Source of the DNA: Pedobacter steynii | Lineage (GTDB): Bacteria; Bacteroidota; Bacteroidia; Sphingobacteriales; Sphingobacteriaceae | DNA: 64,000 nucleotides | Assembly: GCF_900103665.1 (NCBI RefSeq) | Contig: NZ_FNGY01000007.1 | Span: forward strand, 62,001 to 126,000 | Direction of reading: 5' to 3' | Shown here: positions 8,855-17,692 of the stretch, in pieces | How positions within the stretch are numbered: the stretch's first letter is position 1 | How the letters are laid out: each line of letters starts with the position of its first letter | Made by a program: the position numbers and the translations under genes | The notes under the pieces: generated by a model | Databases searched by the model: none | What the model was told of the DNA's origin: nothing | The model's input: the letters and a program-made list of their open reading frames with translations, nothing else

Positions 8855-9616
8855 TTAAACCTGTGGCCTCTGCTCTAAAAAGTCGGCATAGAAATCAGGT
8901 ACCGCACTATTCCTGATCCCTTCAATAGTTTCAGCAATTGGGTACGATACTTTACGAATAACAGGAATGATCCCTTCCAGGCCTTCCTCTTCTATCCGAT
9001 CCGATATATTTAGCTGCAGATAACAGGCCTTACGGTCAGTTTCTTTGGACCGGCCTACAGAACCGGCATTCATCATTAACTTATTCTTAAAGGCTGCATC
9101 TCCCGGTAAGTACCGGATAAAGGAAAGGTGGGTATGTCCGGAGACCATCACATCTGCAGCCTGATCGTCCAGCATTTTCGTCAATGCCTTTTCCTCATGC
9201 TGTTCATAGATATATTCTTCATTGCTTTCCGCACTTCCATGAACGAGCAAAATCGAAACCGGTCCAAATGCCAGCCTGATCGTTGCCGGCAAACCTGCCA
9301 GAAATTCTTTGTTGGCTGCAGTAAGGGTTGATTTGGTATGGTTAATGGTATTTAATCTGGCCTCTTGCTCCTCCTTACTATGTTTACTCAATGAAAACAC
9401 AGGATGGTCAAAGGCAATCCGCTCATCGTGATTTCCCATAAGGGTTGGAATTGCCCGGCTCCGGATCAATGCCGTGACCTCATTATTCCAGGGTGCTCCG
9501 TCGGTTAAATCTCCCAGGCAATAAATTGCATCTGCCTGAAACAAATCGATATCATCCAGGACCGCTTTCAGCGCTGGCAGATTCCCATGAATATCACTAA
9601 TAACCGCTATTTTCAT
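8855..9616 (-). CDS. Metallophosphoesterase (YfcE/DUF2437-like calcineurin fold)
   Basis: A 253-residue cytoplasmic metallophosphoesterase. All dinuclear-metal motifs are present in order: DIHGN (D8, H10), GDLTDG (D36), GNHDE (N62, H63), a lone His in LLVHGSAE, and GHTH. No signal peptide is present. The closest architecture is the MJ0936/YfcE group of small phosphodiesterases with broad in vitro activity, so the physiological substrate cannot be inferred. It is separated from the GT39 gene by 68 bases on the same strand, and the two may be co-transcribed. Confidence 0.88.
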   Translation of the reverse strand: MKIAVISDIHGNLPALKAVLDDIDLFQADAIYCLGDLTDGAPWNNEVTALIRSRAIPTLMGNHDERIAFDHPVFSLSKHSKEEQEARLNTINHTKSTLTAANKEFLAGLPATIRLAFGPVSILLVHGSAESNEEYIYEQHEEKALTKMLDDQAADVMVSGHTHLSFIRYLPGDAAFKNKLMMNAGSVGRSKETDRKACYLQLNISDRIEEEGLEGIIPVIRKVSYPIAETIEGIRNSAVPDFYADFLEQRPQV

Positions 9617-9781
9617 TGTTTATTCCTAATCTTATGTACAAACCGGCCTAATTCCACTTATGCTCGCAAAGCTACATTTTATGGCCATTTTAGGCGACAA
9701 AATATAGCTTTGCTACAAGATTACTACAGAATTCAGGCTTATCTTTCGGGAAAAGAATTCAATTTTTGATTTCTTAACCGT

Positions 9782-10660
9782 TTACAGGAAAACCGGAGTT
9801 TCGGAAGGAAATACAAGCAAGGGGAGCTTTAGGTGTCCGGCCATTTTTTTGGTCCGGCTACCTTCAAATATACGCTGCATGAAATGATGCCTGCGGTGAA
9901 CCATCGCCAGCAAATCAATAGCCACATGCTCGGTAAGCCAGTTTAAACCCTCATCCACGCTCATATCTTTAACATGACGATAGTAAATCTTCGGATAGTT
10001 GACCTTACAGGTCACTTCGTTTAAAAAGGCATCGATCTTATCCTGATGAACATCGGAGTTAAAACCAACCGGAGTAACGTGAACAATCAGGATTTCTGCA
10101 TTAAAGGGCCGCGCAAAAGCACTAAGGGAATGGATCAGTGCAATATCTGCTTCGCTGAGGTCAGTGGCAAATGCAATCTTTTTTATTCCCTTGAATTCTG
10201 CTCCAGGTGGCACCAGCAGGATTGGAAAGTCCGCATGATCCATCAGCTCTCTGCTGCTGCTCCCCAGAAAAAACCGGCTTAATGCCCCTGCTCCGGAAGT
10301 CCCCATCACTACCAAACCAGCCTTTTCCTTCTTCAATTGCTGCTTCACCACTTCTCTTAAAGTTCCAATTTCCGCAGCATAATGAACAGGGTGCTGCTCA
10401 TTGGCAGCAGGAACAAGGGGGCCATTCTTGGTTTGCAGCTCGACTGATAACTTCCCTAAGTTCTCGTTTCCCTCCTTTTGAAGCGTTGAATAATCCATTA
10501 AAGGCCAGGCCACCTGTTGCCCCATCGCTGCTTCCACAGGCAGCATAATGGCATAACATAACTTCAGATCTGCTTTTATACCTTTTCCAAGTTGAAAAGC
10601 ATAATGTGCAGCATTGTTTGCTGCAGGAGAAAAATCGGTTGGGATCAGCATCGTTTTCAT
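9782..10660 (-). CDS. Tandem-domain universal stress protein
   Basis: A 292-residue protein with two UspA folds (about 1-150 and 155-290). The first carries the nucleotide-binding signature GTSGAGALSRFFLGSSSREL (G-2x-G-9x-G-S pattern), followed by PILLVP. In the second the equivalent stretch reads MVHRRHHFMQRIFEGSRTKKM and lacks the glycine-rich ATP loop, so only the first domain is likely to bind ATP. This asymmetry is usual for tandem Usp proteins of Bacteroidota. It is a single gene; a strong terminator lies between its start and the downstream-reading nrd operon. Confidence 0.9.
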   Translation of the reverse strand: MKTMLIPTDFSPAANNAAHYAFQLGKGIKADLKLCYAIMLPVEAAMGQQVAWPLMDYSTLQKEGNENLGKLSVELQTKNGPLVPAANEQHPVHYAAEIGTLREVVKQQLKKEKAGLVVMGTSGAGALSRFFLGSSSRELMDHADFPILLVPPGAEFKGIKKIAFATDLSEADIALIHSLSAFARPFNAEILIVHVTPVGFNSDVHQDKIDAFLNEVTCKVNYPKIYYRHVKDMSVDEGLNWLTEHVAIDLLAMVHRRHHFMQRIFEGSRTKKMAGHLKLPLLVFPSETPVFL

Positions 10661-10760
10661 CGGAATATGTTTTAATTATGAAACATAAAGATCCGCATTA
10701 AAGTAATATAAAAGAATGATTATCATCACTTTAAATCCTAACCGCCTGCATATTTGACAT

Positions 10761-10807
10761 AAAAAAATCCCGTTTCTACTCCACAAAAAGAGAAGTAAAA
10801 ACGGGAT
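10761..10807 (-). terminator. Terminator of the nrd operon
   Basis: Long stem-loop 22 bases downstream of the nrdF stop on the minus strand (outer stem ATCCCGTTT pairing with AAACGGGAT, with an additional imperfect AC-rich inner stem) followed on that strand by seven T residues. Confidence 0.88.
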
Positions 10808-10829
10808 CATGATGCGTAACTAATCCGCG

Positions 10830-11813
10830 TTAAAACACGGGTTCTGCTTCCACCTGAAAATCTTCGTCCCTCAGGTAAACGACTTCCATACTTTTTTCGT
10901 AGTTCGTCGACTTTTTGGAGAAGAAATCATGTTGCGTAGTATCTACGTTTAAGCCATTCAGGACGATAGAATTCACTGCTTTTACTTCAAATAATTCTTC
11001 AAAACCTAAATTCATCATGGCCTTATTTGCATTGTAACGCACATATTCTTTTACATCCGCAGTAAGGCCCACTTCTGTATATAACTCATCTGTATACTTT
11101 AATTCATTTTCATAAAGTTCCATCAGTAGTTTCACGAGCTCTTCCTTGCTTTTCTCCGGGTTAGGAAGTTTTTTGTACACATCCTGGGCCAGTAAACCTA
11201 CAAAAACACCATGAATAGATTCGTCAGCCACGATTTTTTTGATGATGTCTGCGCTCGCTACCATCTGCCCTTGTCCGGCCAGCCATAAAGGCATGAAGAA
11301 ACCGCTATAAAAAAGGAAGGATTCTAATAATACCGAAGCCGCCAGTCCCATAAACAGCGTTTCATCGCTCACTTTATTGGCATCGAGATTTCTGTAGAAT
11401 TTATCTATCGTTGCTGCTTTAAACTGCAACAGCTTATTGCTTTCCACCCATTCAAACAATTCGTTGATCTCGGCAGTACTGTTTACCGTGGTAAAGATCG
11501 TAGAATACGACTTGGCATGAATGGCTTCCATCATACACATAAAGGAAAGCACTGCTTTATTTTGCAGGCCATCGATATGGTCCAGCAACTTCGGCATCCC
11601 GGTATGACTTTGCAGGGTATCCAGTAAGGTTAAACCGCCCAGGGCTCTTTTATAGGCCTGCTGAATTTCCGGACTTAAAGACTTCCAGCTGTCGATATCT
11701 TTAGAAGGAATGTATTCGGTATCTACCCAAAACTGACGCAGGTTCTGTTCCCAAAACATGCCGGCATAATCATTCTCAGGGGTATTCCAGTTTACTGCTT
11801 TATATTGATTCAT
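10830..11813 (-). CDS. nrdF: Class Ib ribonucleotide reductase, radical-generating beta subunit
   Basis: Small subunit that holds the dimetal-tyrosyl radical cofactor used by NrdE. At 327 residues it has normal NrdF length. Metal ligands are visible as D65, E96, H99, E164, E198 and H201, and the radical tyrosine is Y103 in EAIHAKSYSTIF. The EAIHAKSYS context is the class Ib signature rather than class Ia. With NrdI encoded in the same operon, an Mn2-Tyr cofactor is the expected active form. It is the last gene of nrdHIEF, 36 bases after nrdE, and a strong terminator follows. Confidence 0.95.
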   Translation of the reverse strand: MNQYKAVNWNTPENDYAGMFWEQNLRQFWVDTEYIPSKDIDSWKSLSPEIQQAYKRALGGLTLLDTLQSHTGMPKLLDHIDGLQNKAVLSFMCMMEAIHAKSYSTIFTTVNSTAEINELFEWVESNKLLQFKAATIDKFYRNLDANKVSDETLFMGLAASVLLESFLFYSGFFMPLWLAGQGQMVASADIIKKIVADESIHGVFVGLLAQDVYKKLPNPEKSKEELVKLLMELYENELKYTDELYTEVGLTADVKEYVRYNANKAMMNLGFEELFEVKAVNSIVLNGLNVDTTQHDFFSKKSTNYEKSMEVVYLRDEDFQVEAEPVF

Positions 11814-11849
11814 AGCTAAATTTAATAAGGTAATTGATCTTCCTGCGGA

Positions 11850-13940
11850 CTACACCGAGCAGGATACACATTCATCAATGGAAGCTTTCCGCGTCCGGGT
11901 ATAGTACAAGGATTTAAGTCCCATTTTATGCGCATAGATATAATACTTCGCAATATCGCGGGTACTGTCTTTTGTATTGGTATGTAAAATGGTAGAAATC
12001 CCCTGATCTACGTGTTTCTGAATCACAGAAATCAACCTCAACACATTCTTCTGATCCATATCATAGGCGGATTTATAGAAGAAATAATTGTCGTTATCCA
12101 GGTAAGGCATCGGATAATAAGTGGTACTATCGCCATACTCTCTCACCTCGATCACATCGACCACCGGCATCACCGAAGCAGTGGCATTCATGATATAAGA
12201 AGTAGACTGGTTAGGTGCAATGGCAAGCCTGTAGGCATGATACAGACCATGTGCTTTCACCTCATTCATCAACGTGGTCCAGTCGGCCACCGTAGGAATT
12301 TCCATCCCCTCAAATAAAGCGGCGATTTTATCATTTACCGGCGCAATGTCCTTAGTCAGGTATTGCGCAAAGTAGTTTCCATTGGCATATTCTGATTCTC
12401 CAAAACCTACAAAGGTTTCTTTTCGCTCCCTGGCAATCTCCATAGAACTCTGAATAGAGTAGAAATTGACCATCATAAAGAAAACATTACAGAAATCAAG
12501 CGCTTCCTTGCTTTCATACATGATGAAATTCTTGGTCAGGAAACCATGTAAGTTCATGGCCCCAAGCCCCACACTGTGCAATTCTTTATTTGCTTTCTGC
12601 ACAGAAGGTACCATTGCAATATTGGTGATGTCAGAAACAATGGTCAGGGAACGCATGGCCGTAGAAACGGCTTCTTTAACCCTCTTATTCTCCATTACGG
12701 TAGCAATATTGAGTGAGCCCAGGTTACAGGAAATCCCATAACGGATCTGGTCCTCTTTTCCATAGATCTCAATATCAGAAACCTCAGACACCTGCATGAT
12801 CTCTGTACAAAGGTTGGAGAACTTAATGTTTCCAATTCCTTTTAGCGCATGACCTTTATTCGCATTGCCTTTAAAGAACAGGTAAGGATAACCACTCTCT
12901 TTTTGGGTTTGCGCAATTTTCACCATCAGGTGACGTGCATTGATTTTCTTTTTCTTTACTAAAGGATTGGTAACGAGCTCCTCATACATCTCGTTCATAT
13001 CCAACTCATCCAGATATTTGCCATACTGCTTATATACGGTATGTGGATAGAACAAATAACAAGCTTCATCCTTTTCTGCAAGCTCCATAAATTTATCCGG
13101 AACGATCACGCCGATCGACAGGGATTTAATCCTTACTTTCTCATCTACGTTGATCTTTTTGCAATCCAGGAACTCTTCAATATCCGTATGGAAGATGTTC
13201 AGGTAAACTGCTCCCGCTCCCGGACGTTGCCCCAGCTGGTTGGCATAAGAGAAGGTATCTTCCAGAATTTTCATAATCGGCAATACCCCTCCTGCGCGTC
13301 CTTCCACATCTTTAATAGACTCTCCTCTTGCGCGGACTTTAGAGATGTTAAAGGAAACACCGCCACCGATCGAGGAAAGCTTCATTGCCGAATCTATCGC
13401 ATAACCGATACCGTTCAGGTTATCCCCGATCTCATCAAGGAAACAGGAAACGAGTTCTCCGGAACGCTTTTTACCGGAGTTCAGGAAAGTAGGTGTGGCA
13501 GGCTGATATTCCTGATTGATCAGCATTTCTGCATATTGTTTGGCCTGAGCAACATCCCCACGTCCAAGGAACAGGGAAACTGCCACCACACGGTCTTCAT
13601 AACGCTCCAGGAATTTCTCCCCGCTATCGTCTCTCAAAGCATAACTCTGGAAGAACTTAAAGGCGCTCATGAAAGATTGGAACCTGAATTTCTTCGCATA
13701 AACCAGGTCATATACTTCTTCCATCTGCTCAAAGCTATACCACTGATAAAAATCGATGTAGTATTCCTGCTCAATCAGGTAATCAATCTTCTCTTTTAAC
13801 GTATAAAAGAAAACCGTGTTTTTGTTTACGTAGTCCAGGAAATAAGAACGAACGGCTTCTTTATCTTTGTGGAGGCTGAATTCGTCGTCCTTTTTAACCA
13901 TGATCTCATTGTTCAACAAGATCCATTTTTTAGTTACCAT
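11850..13940 (-). CDS. nrdE: Class Ib ribonucleotide reductase, catalytic alpha subunit
   Basis: Reduces ribonucleoside diphosphates to deoxyribonucleotides. At 696 residues it lacks an N-terminal ATP-cone, as expected for class Ib. The active site shows C166 (SGELVSCFLDE) and C405 (ISCNLGSLN) as the redox pair, N376-C378-E380 (NLCTE) with C378 as the thiyl-radical residue, and C691/C694 (CVSC) as the C-terminal shuttle cysteines that NrdH would reduce. The start codon at 13940 lies only four bases after the nrdI stop, so translation is probably coupled. Confidence 0.95.
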   Translation of the reverse strand: MVTKKWILLNNEIMVKKDDEFSLHKDKEAVRSYFLDYVNKNTVFFYTLKEKIDYLIEQEYYIDFYQWYSFEQMEEVYDLVYAKKFRFQSFMSAFKFFQSYALRDDSGEKFLERYEDRVVAVSLFLGRGDVAQAKQYAEMLINQEYQPATPTFLNSGKKRSGELVSCFLDEIGDNLNGIGYAIDSAMKLSSIGGGVSFNISKVRARGESIKDVEGRAGGVLPIMKILEDTFSYANQLGQRPGAGAVYLNIFHTDIEEFLDCKKINVDEKVRIKSLSIGVIVPDKFMELAEKDEACYLFYPHTVYKQYGKYLDELDMNEMYEELVTNPLVKKKKINARHLMVKIAQTQKESGYPYLFFKGNANKGHALKGIGNIKFSNLCTEIMQVSEVSDIEIYGKEDQIRYGISCNLGSLNIATVMENKRVKEAVSTAMRSLTIVSDITNIAMVPSVQKANKELHSVGLGAMNLHGFLTKNFIMYESKEALDFCNVFFMMVNFYSIQSSMEIARERKETFVGFGESEYANGNYFAQYLTKDIAPVNDKIAALFEGMEIPTVADWTTLMNEVKAHGLYHAYRLAIAPNQSTSYIMNATASVMPVVDVIEVREYGDSTTYYPMPYLDNDNYFFYKSAYDMDQKNVLRLISVIQKHVDQGISTILHTNTKDSTRDIAKYYIYAHKMGLKSLYYTRTRKASIDECVSCSV

Positions 13941-13944
13941 ATCT

Positions 13945-14307
13945 TTAGCCTTCTATATTTTCTATAAATTTTTGAATGTCCTCTCCGGTACCGGAAAGCT
14001 CAAACTGCAGGAGAACCGGCAGTTTAAAAAGTGCAGAGATTTTTTTTGCTGCCAGCGCATAATTAGGGCCCCAGTTTTTATTTCCACTGGAAGAAATTGA
14101 TTTGATCGAACTGCTGTTTTCTTCTAAAAAACGCATGGTCGAAACCGGTACTTCCCCAAAACCGGTCGTATAGGTAATCAGGTGTCCTTCCTCCATCGGT
14201 AAAGAGACCTGGTCAATCTTTTGAATCTTCCAGTCCCGGTGCAGCTTTAGCCGGTTCACAAAACGCTCCACATTGCCGGTCTTGCTATCGTAATAAATCC
14301 AGGTCAT
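13945..14307 (-). CDS. nrdI: NrdI flavodoxin-like protein
   Basis: A 120-residue flavodoxin-like protein that supplies the oxidant for assembling the manganese-tyrosyl radical in NrdF. The FMN phosphate loop is YYDSKTGNVERF near the N-terminus; the isoalloxazine loops are TYTTGFGEVP and SGNKNWGPNYA. The start is set at the ATG at 14307 because the protein then begins directly with the first beta strand; the frame extends 22 codons further upstream but that segment overlaps nrdH and looks unlike NrdI. Confidence 0.93.
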   Translation of the reverse strand: MTWIYYDSKTGNVERFVNRLKLHRDWKIQKIDQVSLPMEEGHLITYTTGFGEVPVSTMRFLEENSSSIKSISSSGNKNWGPNYALAAKKISALFKLPVLLQFELSGTGEDIQKFIENIEG

Positions 14308-14329
14308 GAGGCAGGCAATAAAATCAATT

Positions 14330-14572
14330 TTAAACTGCTGCCAATGCAGACAACTCCTCCGGCTTAAAACCAATCACTCTGGAAAGCTCCTGCTCCTGTT
14401 CCAACAGGATCACCGTAGGTACAGAACGTACCCTGAATTGCATCGCCAGTTCCGGCTGATTAAAAGGATTGATGGTTTCATAAACCACCCCTTTTCTGTC
14501 CAGATATTCAGAGACCATATTACATGGGCTGCAATCGTCTTTTTCGAATTTGATTATTCTTTTAGTATTCAT
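14330..14572 (-). CDS. nrdH: NrdH-like glutaredoxin/thioredoxin
   Basis: An 80-residue thioredoxin-fold protein, first gene of the nrd operon, and the probable electron donor to NrdE. The redox motif is CSPC (residues 14-17), and the cis-proline loop is RSVPTVIL. Classical NrdH proteins carry CVQC or CMQC, so this CSPC motif resembles other bacterial thioredoxin-like donors. The assignment rests on size, fold and operon position. The stop lies 22 bases before nrdI. Confidence 0.85.
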   Translation of the reverse strand: MNTKRIIKFEKDDCSPCNMVSEYLDRKGVVYETINPFNQPELAMQFRVRSVPTVILLEQEQELSRVIGFKPEELSALAAV

Positions 14573-14661
14573 TTCGTAGGAATTAATGTTATTTCAAGCC
14601 CCCTGATGAGGTTTTATCGGAGTTCAAAAATGCAAAATATTGTTTAGATCAATTCTAAACG

Positions 14662-14691
14662 TTATCAACACCGGTGGAAAACTGTGGATAA
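14662..14691. promoter_or_regulatory. Cluster of DnaA-box-like sites upstream of nrdHIEF
   Basis: Three 9-mers lie within 30 bases, about 90 bases upstream of the nrdH start: TTATCAACA at 14662-14670 (plus strand), TTTTCCACC at 14681-14673 (minus strand, two mismatches) and a perfect TTATCCACA at 14691-14683 (minus strand). DnaA-ATP is known to bind such boxes at the E. coli nrdAB promoter, so DnaA control of this nrd operon is plausible. The 262-base gap holds no gene. Confidence 0.55.
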
Positions 14692-14834
14692 TTTATGACA
14701 GATACTTTACCGAAAAAACAGCTAAAATGAGTACACTCAATACAGGATGTTTTGTAAGCGGTTAGTATAAAGATTATTGAAAAAAAAAGCAGTAACATCG
14801 GGCGAATCCGAAGCTTTGCTCCTCATGATTTTTC

Positions 14835-15101
14835 TTAGTCTGTTTCTTCCAGATAGATCTCGTGGACTAAAAATTTTATCTTTTCCATTTTCTCCAAAAG
14901 ATCTTCCACATCTTCAGAAAGAATGTGGTGGATGAGATCCCCTGTTTCCGGCATCTCAGAATTGGGAATCAATTCAAAAGCCTCGATGGAGCCTCTCAGA
15001 TTCAGGTTGACAAGCTTGATATAATTCACGCCATTAGCGATCCAGTCTTTAAGAATAATGGCATCAAACTCTACATATCCTGCGATGGTTTCCTTTTTCA
15101 T
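14835..15101 (-). CDS. Small hypothetical protein
   Basis: An 88-residue soluble protein that I do not recognise. It is acidic (ends EIYLEETD), starts MKKETIAGYVEFDAII, and has alternating hydrophobic positions that suggest a short alpha/beta fold. No signal peptide or metal motif is seen. It is a single gene, divergent from the GyrI-like gene at 15196. Its normal codon use and sensible spacing to both neighbours favour a real gene over the overlapping plus-strand frame. Confidence 0.55.
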   Translation of the reverse strand: MKKETIAGYVEFDAIILKDWIANGVNYIKLVNLNLRGSIEAFELIPNSEMPETGDLIHHILSEDVEDLLEKMEKIKFLVHEIYLEETD

Positions 15102-15195
15102 GGGGTAAATCTACGCATAATATCAGTTTTTTTGAGCAGACTGCCATAGGGTTGTCAGTTTCCCCAAATAGCTTAGCCTAACAAAACAACTAAAA

Positions 15196-15819
15196 ATGGA
15201 AAAATTAGATTTAACAAAAGCGTATAAAGCCTATTATACCGCTACCCATCAGCCAGAGCTGATTGACATTCCCGCGGCCTCCTTTTTATCCATCACGGGA
15301 ACCGGAGATCCTTCCGGCCAGCAGTATGCGGAGAAGTTACAAGCACTGTATTCGGTAGCTTATGCGGTTAAGTTTGCGTTTAAAGCCTTAGACAAAGATT
15401 TTACCGTAGCAAAACTGGAAGGTCTGTGGAGCTTTGACGAAAACAAATATGCGCATTTGAGCATGACAGAAGCCTCAGTTAAAGTCCCCAGATCAGAATG
15501 GAATTACAGAACGATGATCCGGATGCCGGAATTTGTGACCGCCGAACAGGTAGACATTGCCATTCAACTGGTGCTAAATAAAAAGCAAATATTGCTCGTT
15601 AGGGAAATCACGCTCTTCCAAATGACGGAAGGAAAATCGGTACAAATGCTCCATACCGGCCCTTTTGCCAATGAACCGGAAACATTGCAAATAATGATGG
15701 AATTCATACAATTGCATGGATTGAAGAAAAACGGACTCCATCATGAGATCTACCTTTCTGATTTTCGAAAAACAGCACCTGAAAAGTTGAGGACCATTTT
15801 AAGGGAGCCGGTTAAGTAA
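15196..15819 (+). CDS. GyrI-like small-molecule-binding domain protein
   Basis: A 207-residue protein resembling the stand-alone GyrI-like / SOUL-type effector-binding proteins common in Bacteroidota. It begins MEKLDLTKAYKAYYTATHQPELIDIPAASFLSITGTGDPSG, continues with a duplicated beta-alpha-beta-beta pattern, and ends with the basic HEIYLSDFRKTAPEKLRTILREPVK segment typical of this subfamily. No DNA-binding domain is fused. A role in binding a hydrophobic ligand is inferred from the family only. Confidence 0.75.
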   Translation: MEKLDLTKAYKAYYTATHQPELIDIPAASFLSITGTGDPSGQQYAEKLQALYSVAYAVKFAFKALDKDFTVAKLEGLWSFDENKYAHLSMTEASVKVPRSEWNYRTMIRMPEFVTAEQVDIAIQLVLNKKQILLVREITLFQMTEGKSVQMLHTGPFANEPETLQIMMEFIQLHGLKKNGLHHEIYLSDFRKTAPEKLRTILREPVK

Positions 15820-15835
15820 GCCATTTATTGACGCA

Positions 15836-16918
15836 TCAGGGCGCTACAATTGTAAACAGATAAACTGCAAAAATGACCAGTAACACCACTCCCTGCAGGA
15901 TATTTGTCCGCCCTGTGGCGAGTGAAAGCATGATGGTAAACTGAGAAAGCAACAACAACACTGTTGACTTCATGTCAATTCCCAGCGTGATCGTCATTCC
16001 GGTAACCATGGAAACGATCGCGACTGCGGGAATCGTCAGCCCGATACTGGCTAATGCCGAACCCAATGCAAGGTTAAGGCTCGTCTGTAAACGGTTTTTT
16101 CTGGCCGCCCTGTAAGCTGCCAGTCCTTCCGGAAGTAATACCACCGCGGCGATGATTACGCCTACCAAAGATTTTGGAGCTCCTGCTTTCAATACTGCAT
16201 TTTCAATATCCGGCGCCAATGCTTTTGCGAGTAGAACGACCACACCCAGACAAACCAATAGCAATAAAGTACTCAGCAGAGCCACCTTTTTACCCGGAGG
16301 ATCGGCATGTACATCTTCATTTCCATCTGCTTCAGGAGGAAGAAAGAAATCGCGGTGCCTCACTGCCTGTACCAACACAAAAGTTCCATATAAAACCAAA
16401 GAAATAACGGCCACAAACCCCAACTGAACGGGGCTATATTCCGGCCCTTGTATGCTGGTCGTATAGTTAGGCAGGATTAAGGTCAATACCATAATCGCAG
16501 TTAGCGTAACTAAAGCCGCACTTACCCCCTGTAAACTAAAAACCTGCTCTTTAAATCTTGCACCTCCCACCAACAAACACATGCCGATAATCCCCGTCAG
16601 GATGATCATTACTGCTGCCAGCACCGTATCACGGGCAAGGGCCGCAGTTTCCGGACCGCCGGTGAGCATCAGCGAGACAATTAAGGCAACTTCAATCACC
16701 GTAATTGCCAGCGCCAGCAATAAGGTACCATAAGGCTCACCTACCTGATGTGCCACCACTTCCGCATGGTGAACAGCAGCCAATACGCCCCCAATCAAAG
16801 CCACTGCAAGAACGATAGCATAAAGGTTACCCAGATCAAGGGACATACCAAAATAGGCTACCCAGGCTAAAATGGGTGCAGCAATGGTCCAGAGTGGAAG
16901 AGGTAGCTTTTGTTTCAT
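15836..16918 (-). CDS. Calcium/cation:proton antiporter (CaCA superfamily, ChaA-like)
   Basis: A 360-residue membrane protein with about eleven hydrophobic helices. It carries the two internal alpha-repeat motifs of CaCA exchangers: the first around AVHHAEVVAHQVGEPYGTLLLALAITVIEVALI and the second around VVLLPEGLAAYRAARKNRLQTSLNLALGSALASIGLTIP. The acidic residues in GEP / IEV and LPEG are the expected cation ligands. The start is placed at the ATG at 16918, which opens with MKQKLPLPLW before the first helix; upstream codons in frame encode a basic stretch unlike the family. It is convergent with the GyrI-like gene, 16 bases apart. Confidence 0.88.
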   Translation of the reverse strand: MKQKLPLPLWTIAAPILAWVAYFGMSLDLGNLYAIVLAVALIGGVLAAVHHAEVVAHQVGEPYGTLLLALAITVIEVALIVSLMLTGGPETAALARDTVLAAVMIILTGIIGMCLLVGGARFKEQVFSLQGVSAALVTLTAIMVLTLILPNYTTSIQGPEYSPVQLGFVAVISLVLYGTFVLVQAVRHRDFFLPPEADGNEDVHADPPGKKVALLSTLLLLVCLGVVVLLAKALAPDIENAVLKAGAPKSLVGVIIAAVVLLPEGLAAYRAARKNRLQTSLNLALGSALASIGLTIPAVAIVSMVTGMTITLGIDMKSTVLLLLSQFTIMLSLATGRTNILQGVVLLVIFAVYLFTIVAP

Positions 16919-17077
16919 AGAAGAATATATTAATTTACAACGGTTAAACCTAGTTATAGTTTTAAATAATCTAAAAAAGGGGGTATTTATACCCATTTAT
17001 TCATTCGGGTATTTACGCGCACAAGCAATCAGATCAGGACCTGTAATTTAGTATTATAAAAAAACGCCCATTTAAAA

Positions 17078-17506
17078 ATGTTATCACCAACAGTTCATAC
17101 TACAACAGGCAGCCTAAATTTTCGAATCCTCAGTGAGGGTTTATTTCAACCGGTACTTCAGCTTAGTCTGACAAAAAGCGGCAACGGTTGTCTTTCAGGA
17201 ACAGCAACGCTGATTTTAAAAGAATTAGGCAGGGAGTCGAACCTTAGCTTCAAGATCCATGGAAATTATAAAACCCTGCATTCCTCAGGAATATTGATCA
17301 ATCTTAAAGCAGATACCTTTGCAGATAAAGACAATGATGAGCTGTTCAGTCTTGAAATGGAAATGAATAAAGAATGGAGTACAGGTATTGCAAATTATCA
17401 GTATCAGGCGAAATCTGTAAAAATAATCAGGAATGCGACCGTATCCAGTGTCCTCTTTATCAGGACAGAATTCAAAGCTCAGGATTATTCGTTCTCTTTC
17501 CACTAA
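17078..17506 (+). CDS. Hypothetical beta-rich protein
   Basis: A 142-residue protein that I do not recognise. It has no signal peptide or membrane segment. Alternating hydrophobic residues through most of its length (for example GSLNFRILSEGLFQPVLQLSLTK and HSSGILINLKADTF) suggest a beta-sandwich. It is a single gene, divergent from the antiporter and followed by a clear terminator, which supports it being expressed. Confidence 0.6.
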   Translation: MLSPTVHTTTGSLNFRILSEGLFQPVLQLSLTKSGNGCLSGTATLILKELGRESNLSFKIHGNYKTLHSSGILINLKADTFADKDNDELFSLEMEMNKEWSTGIANYQYQAKSVKIIRNATVSSVLFIRTEFKAQDYSFSFH

Positions 17507-17538
17507 TCCTCCCGAATACACTAGTACTTTATATTTTT

Positions 17539-17575
17539 AAACTACCTGGCTTCCCCCTTGACAGGTAGTTTTTTT
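17539..17575 (+). terminator. Rho-independent terminator
   Basis: Stem AACTACCTG / CAGGTAGTT with a 13-base loop followed by a run of seven T, 33 bases after the hypothetical gene ending at 17506. Confidence 0.88.
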
Positions 17576-17648
17576 GTGGTTGTAAGTCTCTGGCAGGGTA
17601 AAAAAACCAGATCAAATTCAGCTTCGGAACATGGAAATACCCTGTTTT

Positions 17649-17692
17649 ACCTATACACGCTCTAACCAGGCTCTATACACGCTCTATACTCG
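17649..17692. repeat. Four tandem 11-bp units
   Basis: Four consecutive 11-mers read ACCTATACACG, CTCTAACCAGG, CTCTATACACG and CTCTATACTCG, so the 14-mer CTATACACGCTCTA occurs twice, 22 bases apart. An 11-base period matches about one DNA helical turn. This could be a cooperative binding array or part of a dispersed repeat; no gene overlaps it. Confidence 0.6.

Noticed and set aside
13041..13799. Long plus-strand open frame (252 codons) opposite nrdE
   Set aside because: It is an antisense shadow of a highly conserved gene; the translation shows no domain and the opposite strand has all NrdE active-site motifs.
17649..17692. CRISPR-like array
   Set aside because: Units are 11 bases, contiguous and without spacers; no cas genes are near.
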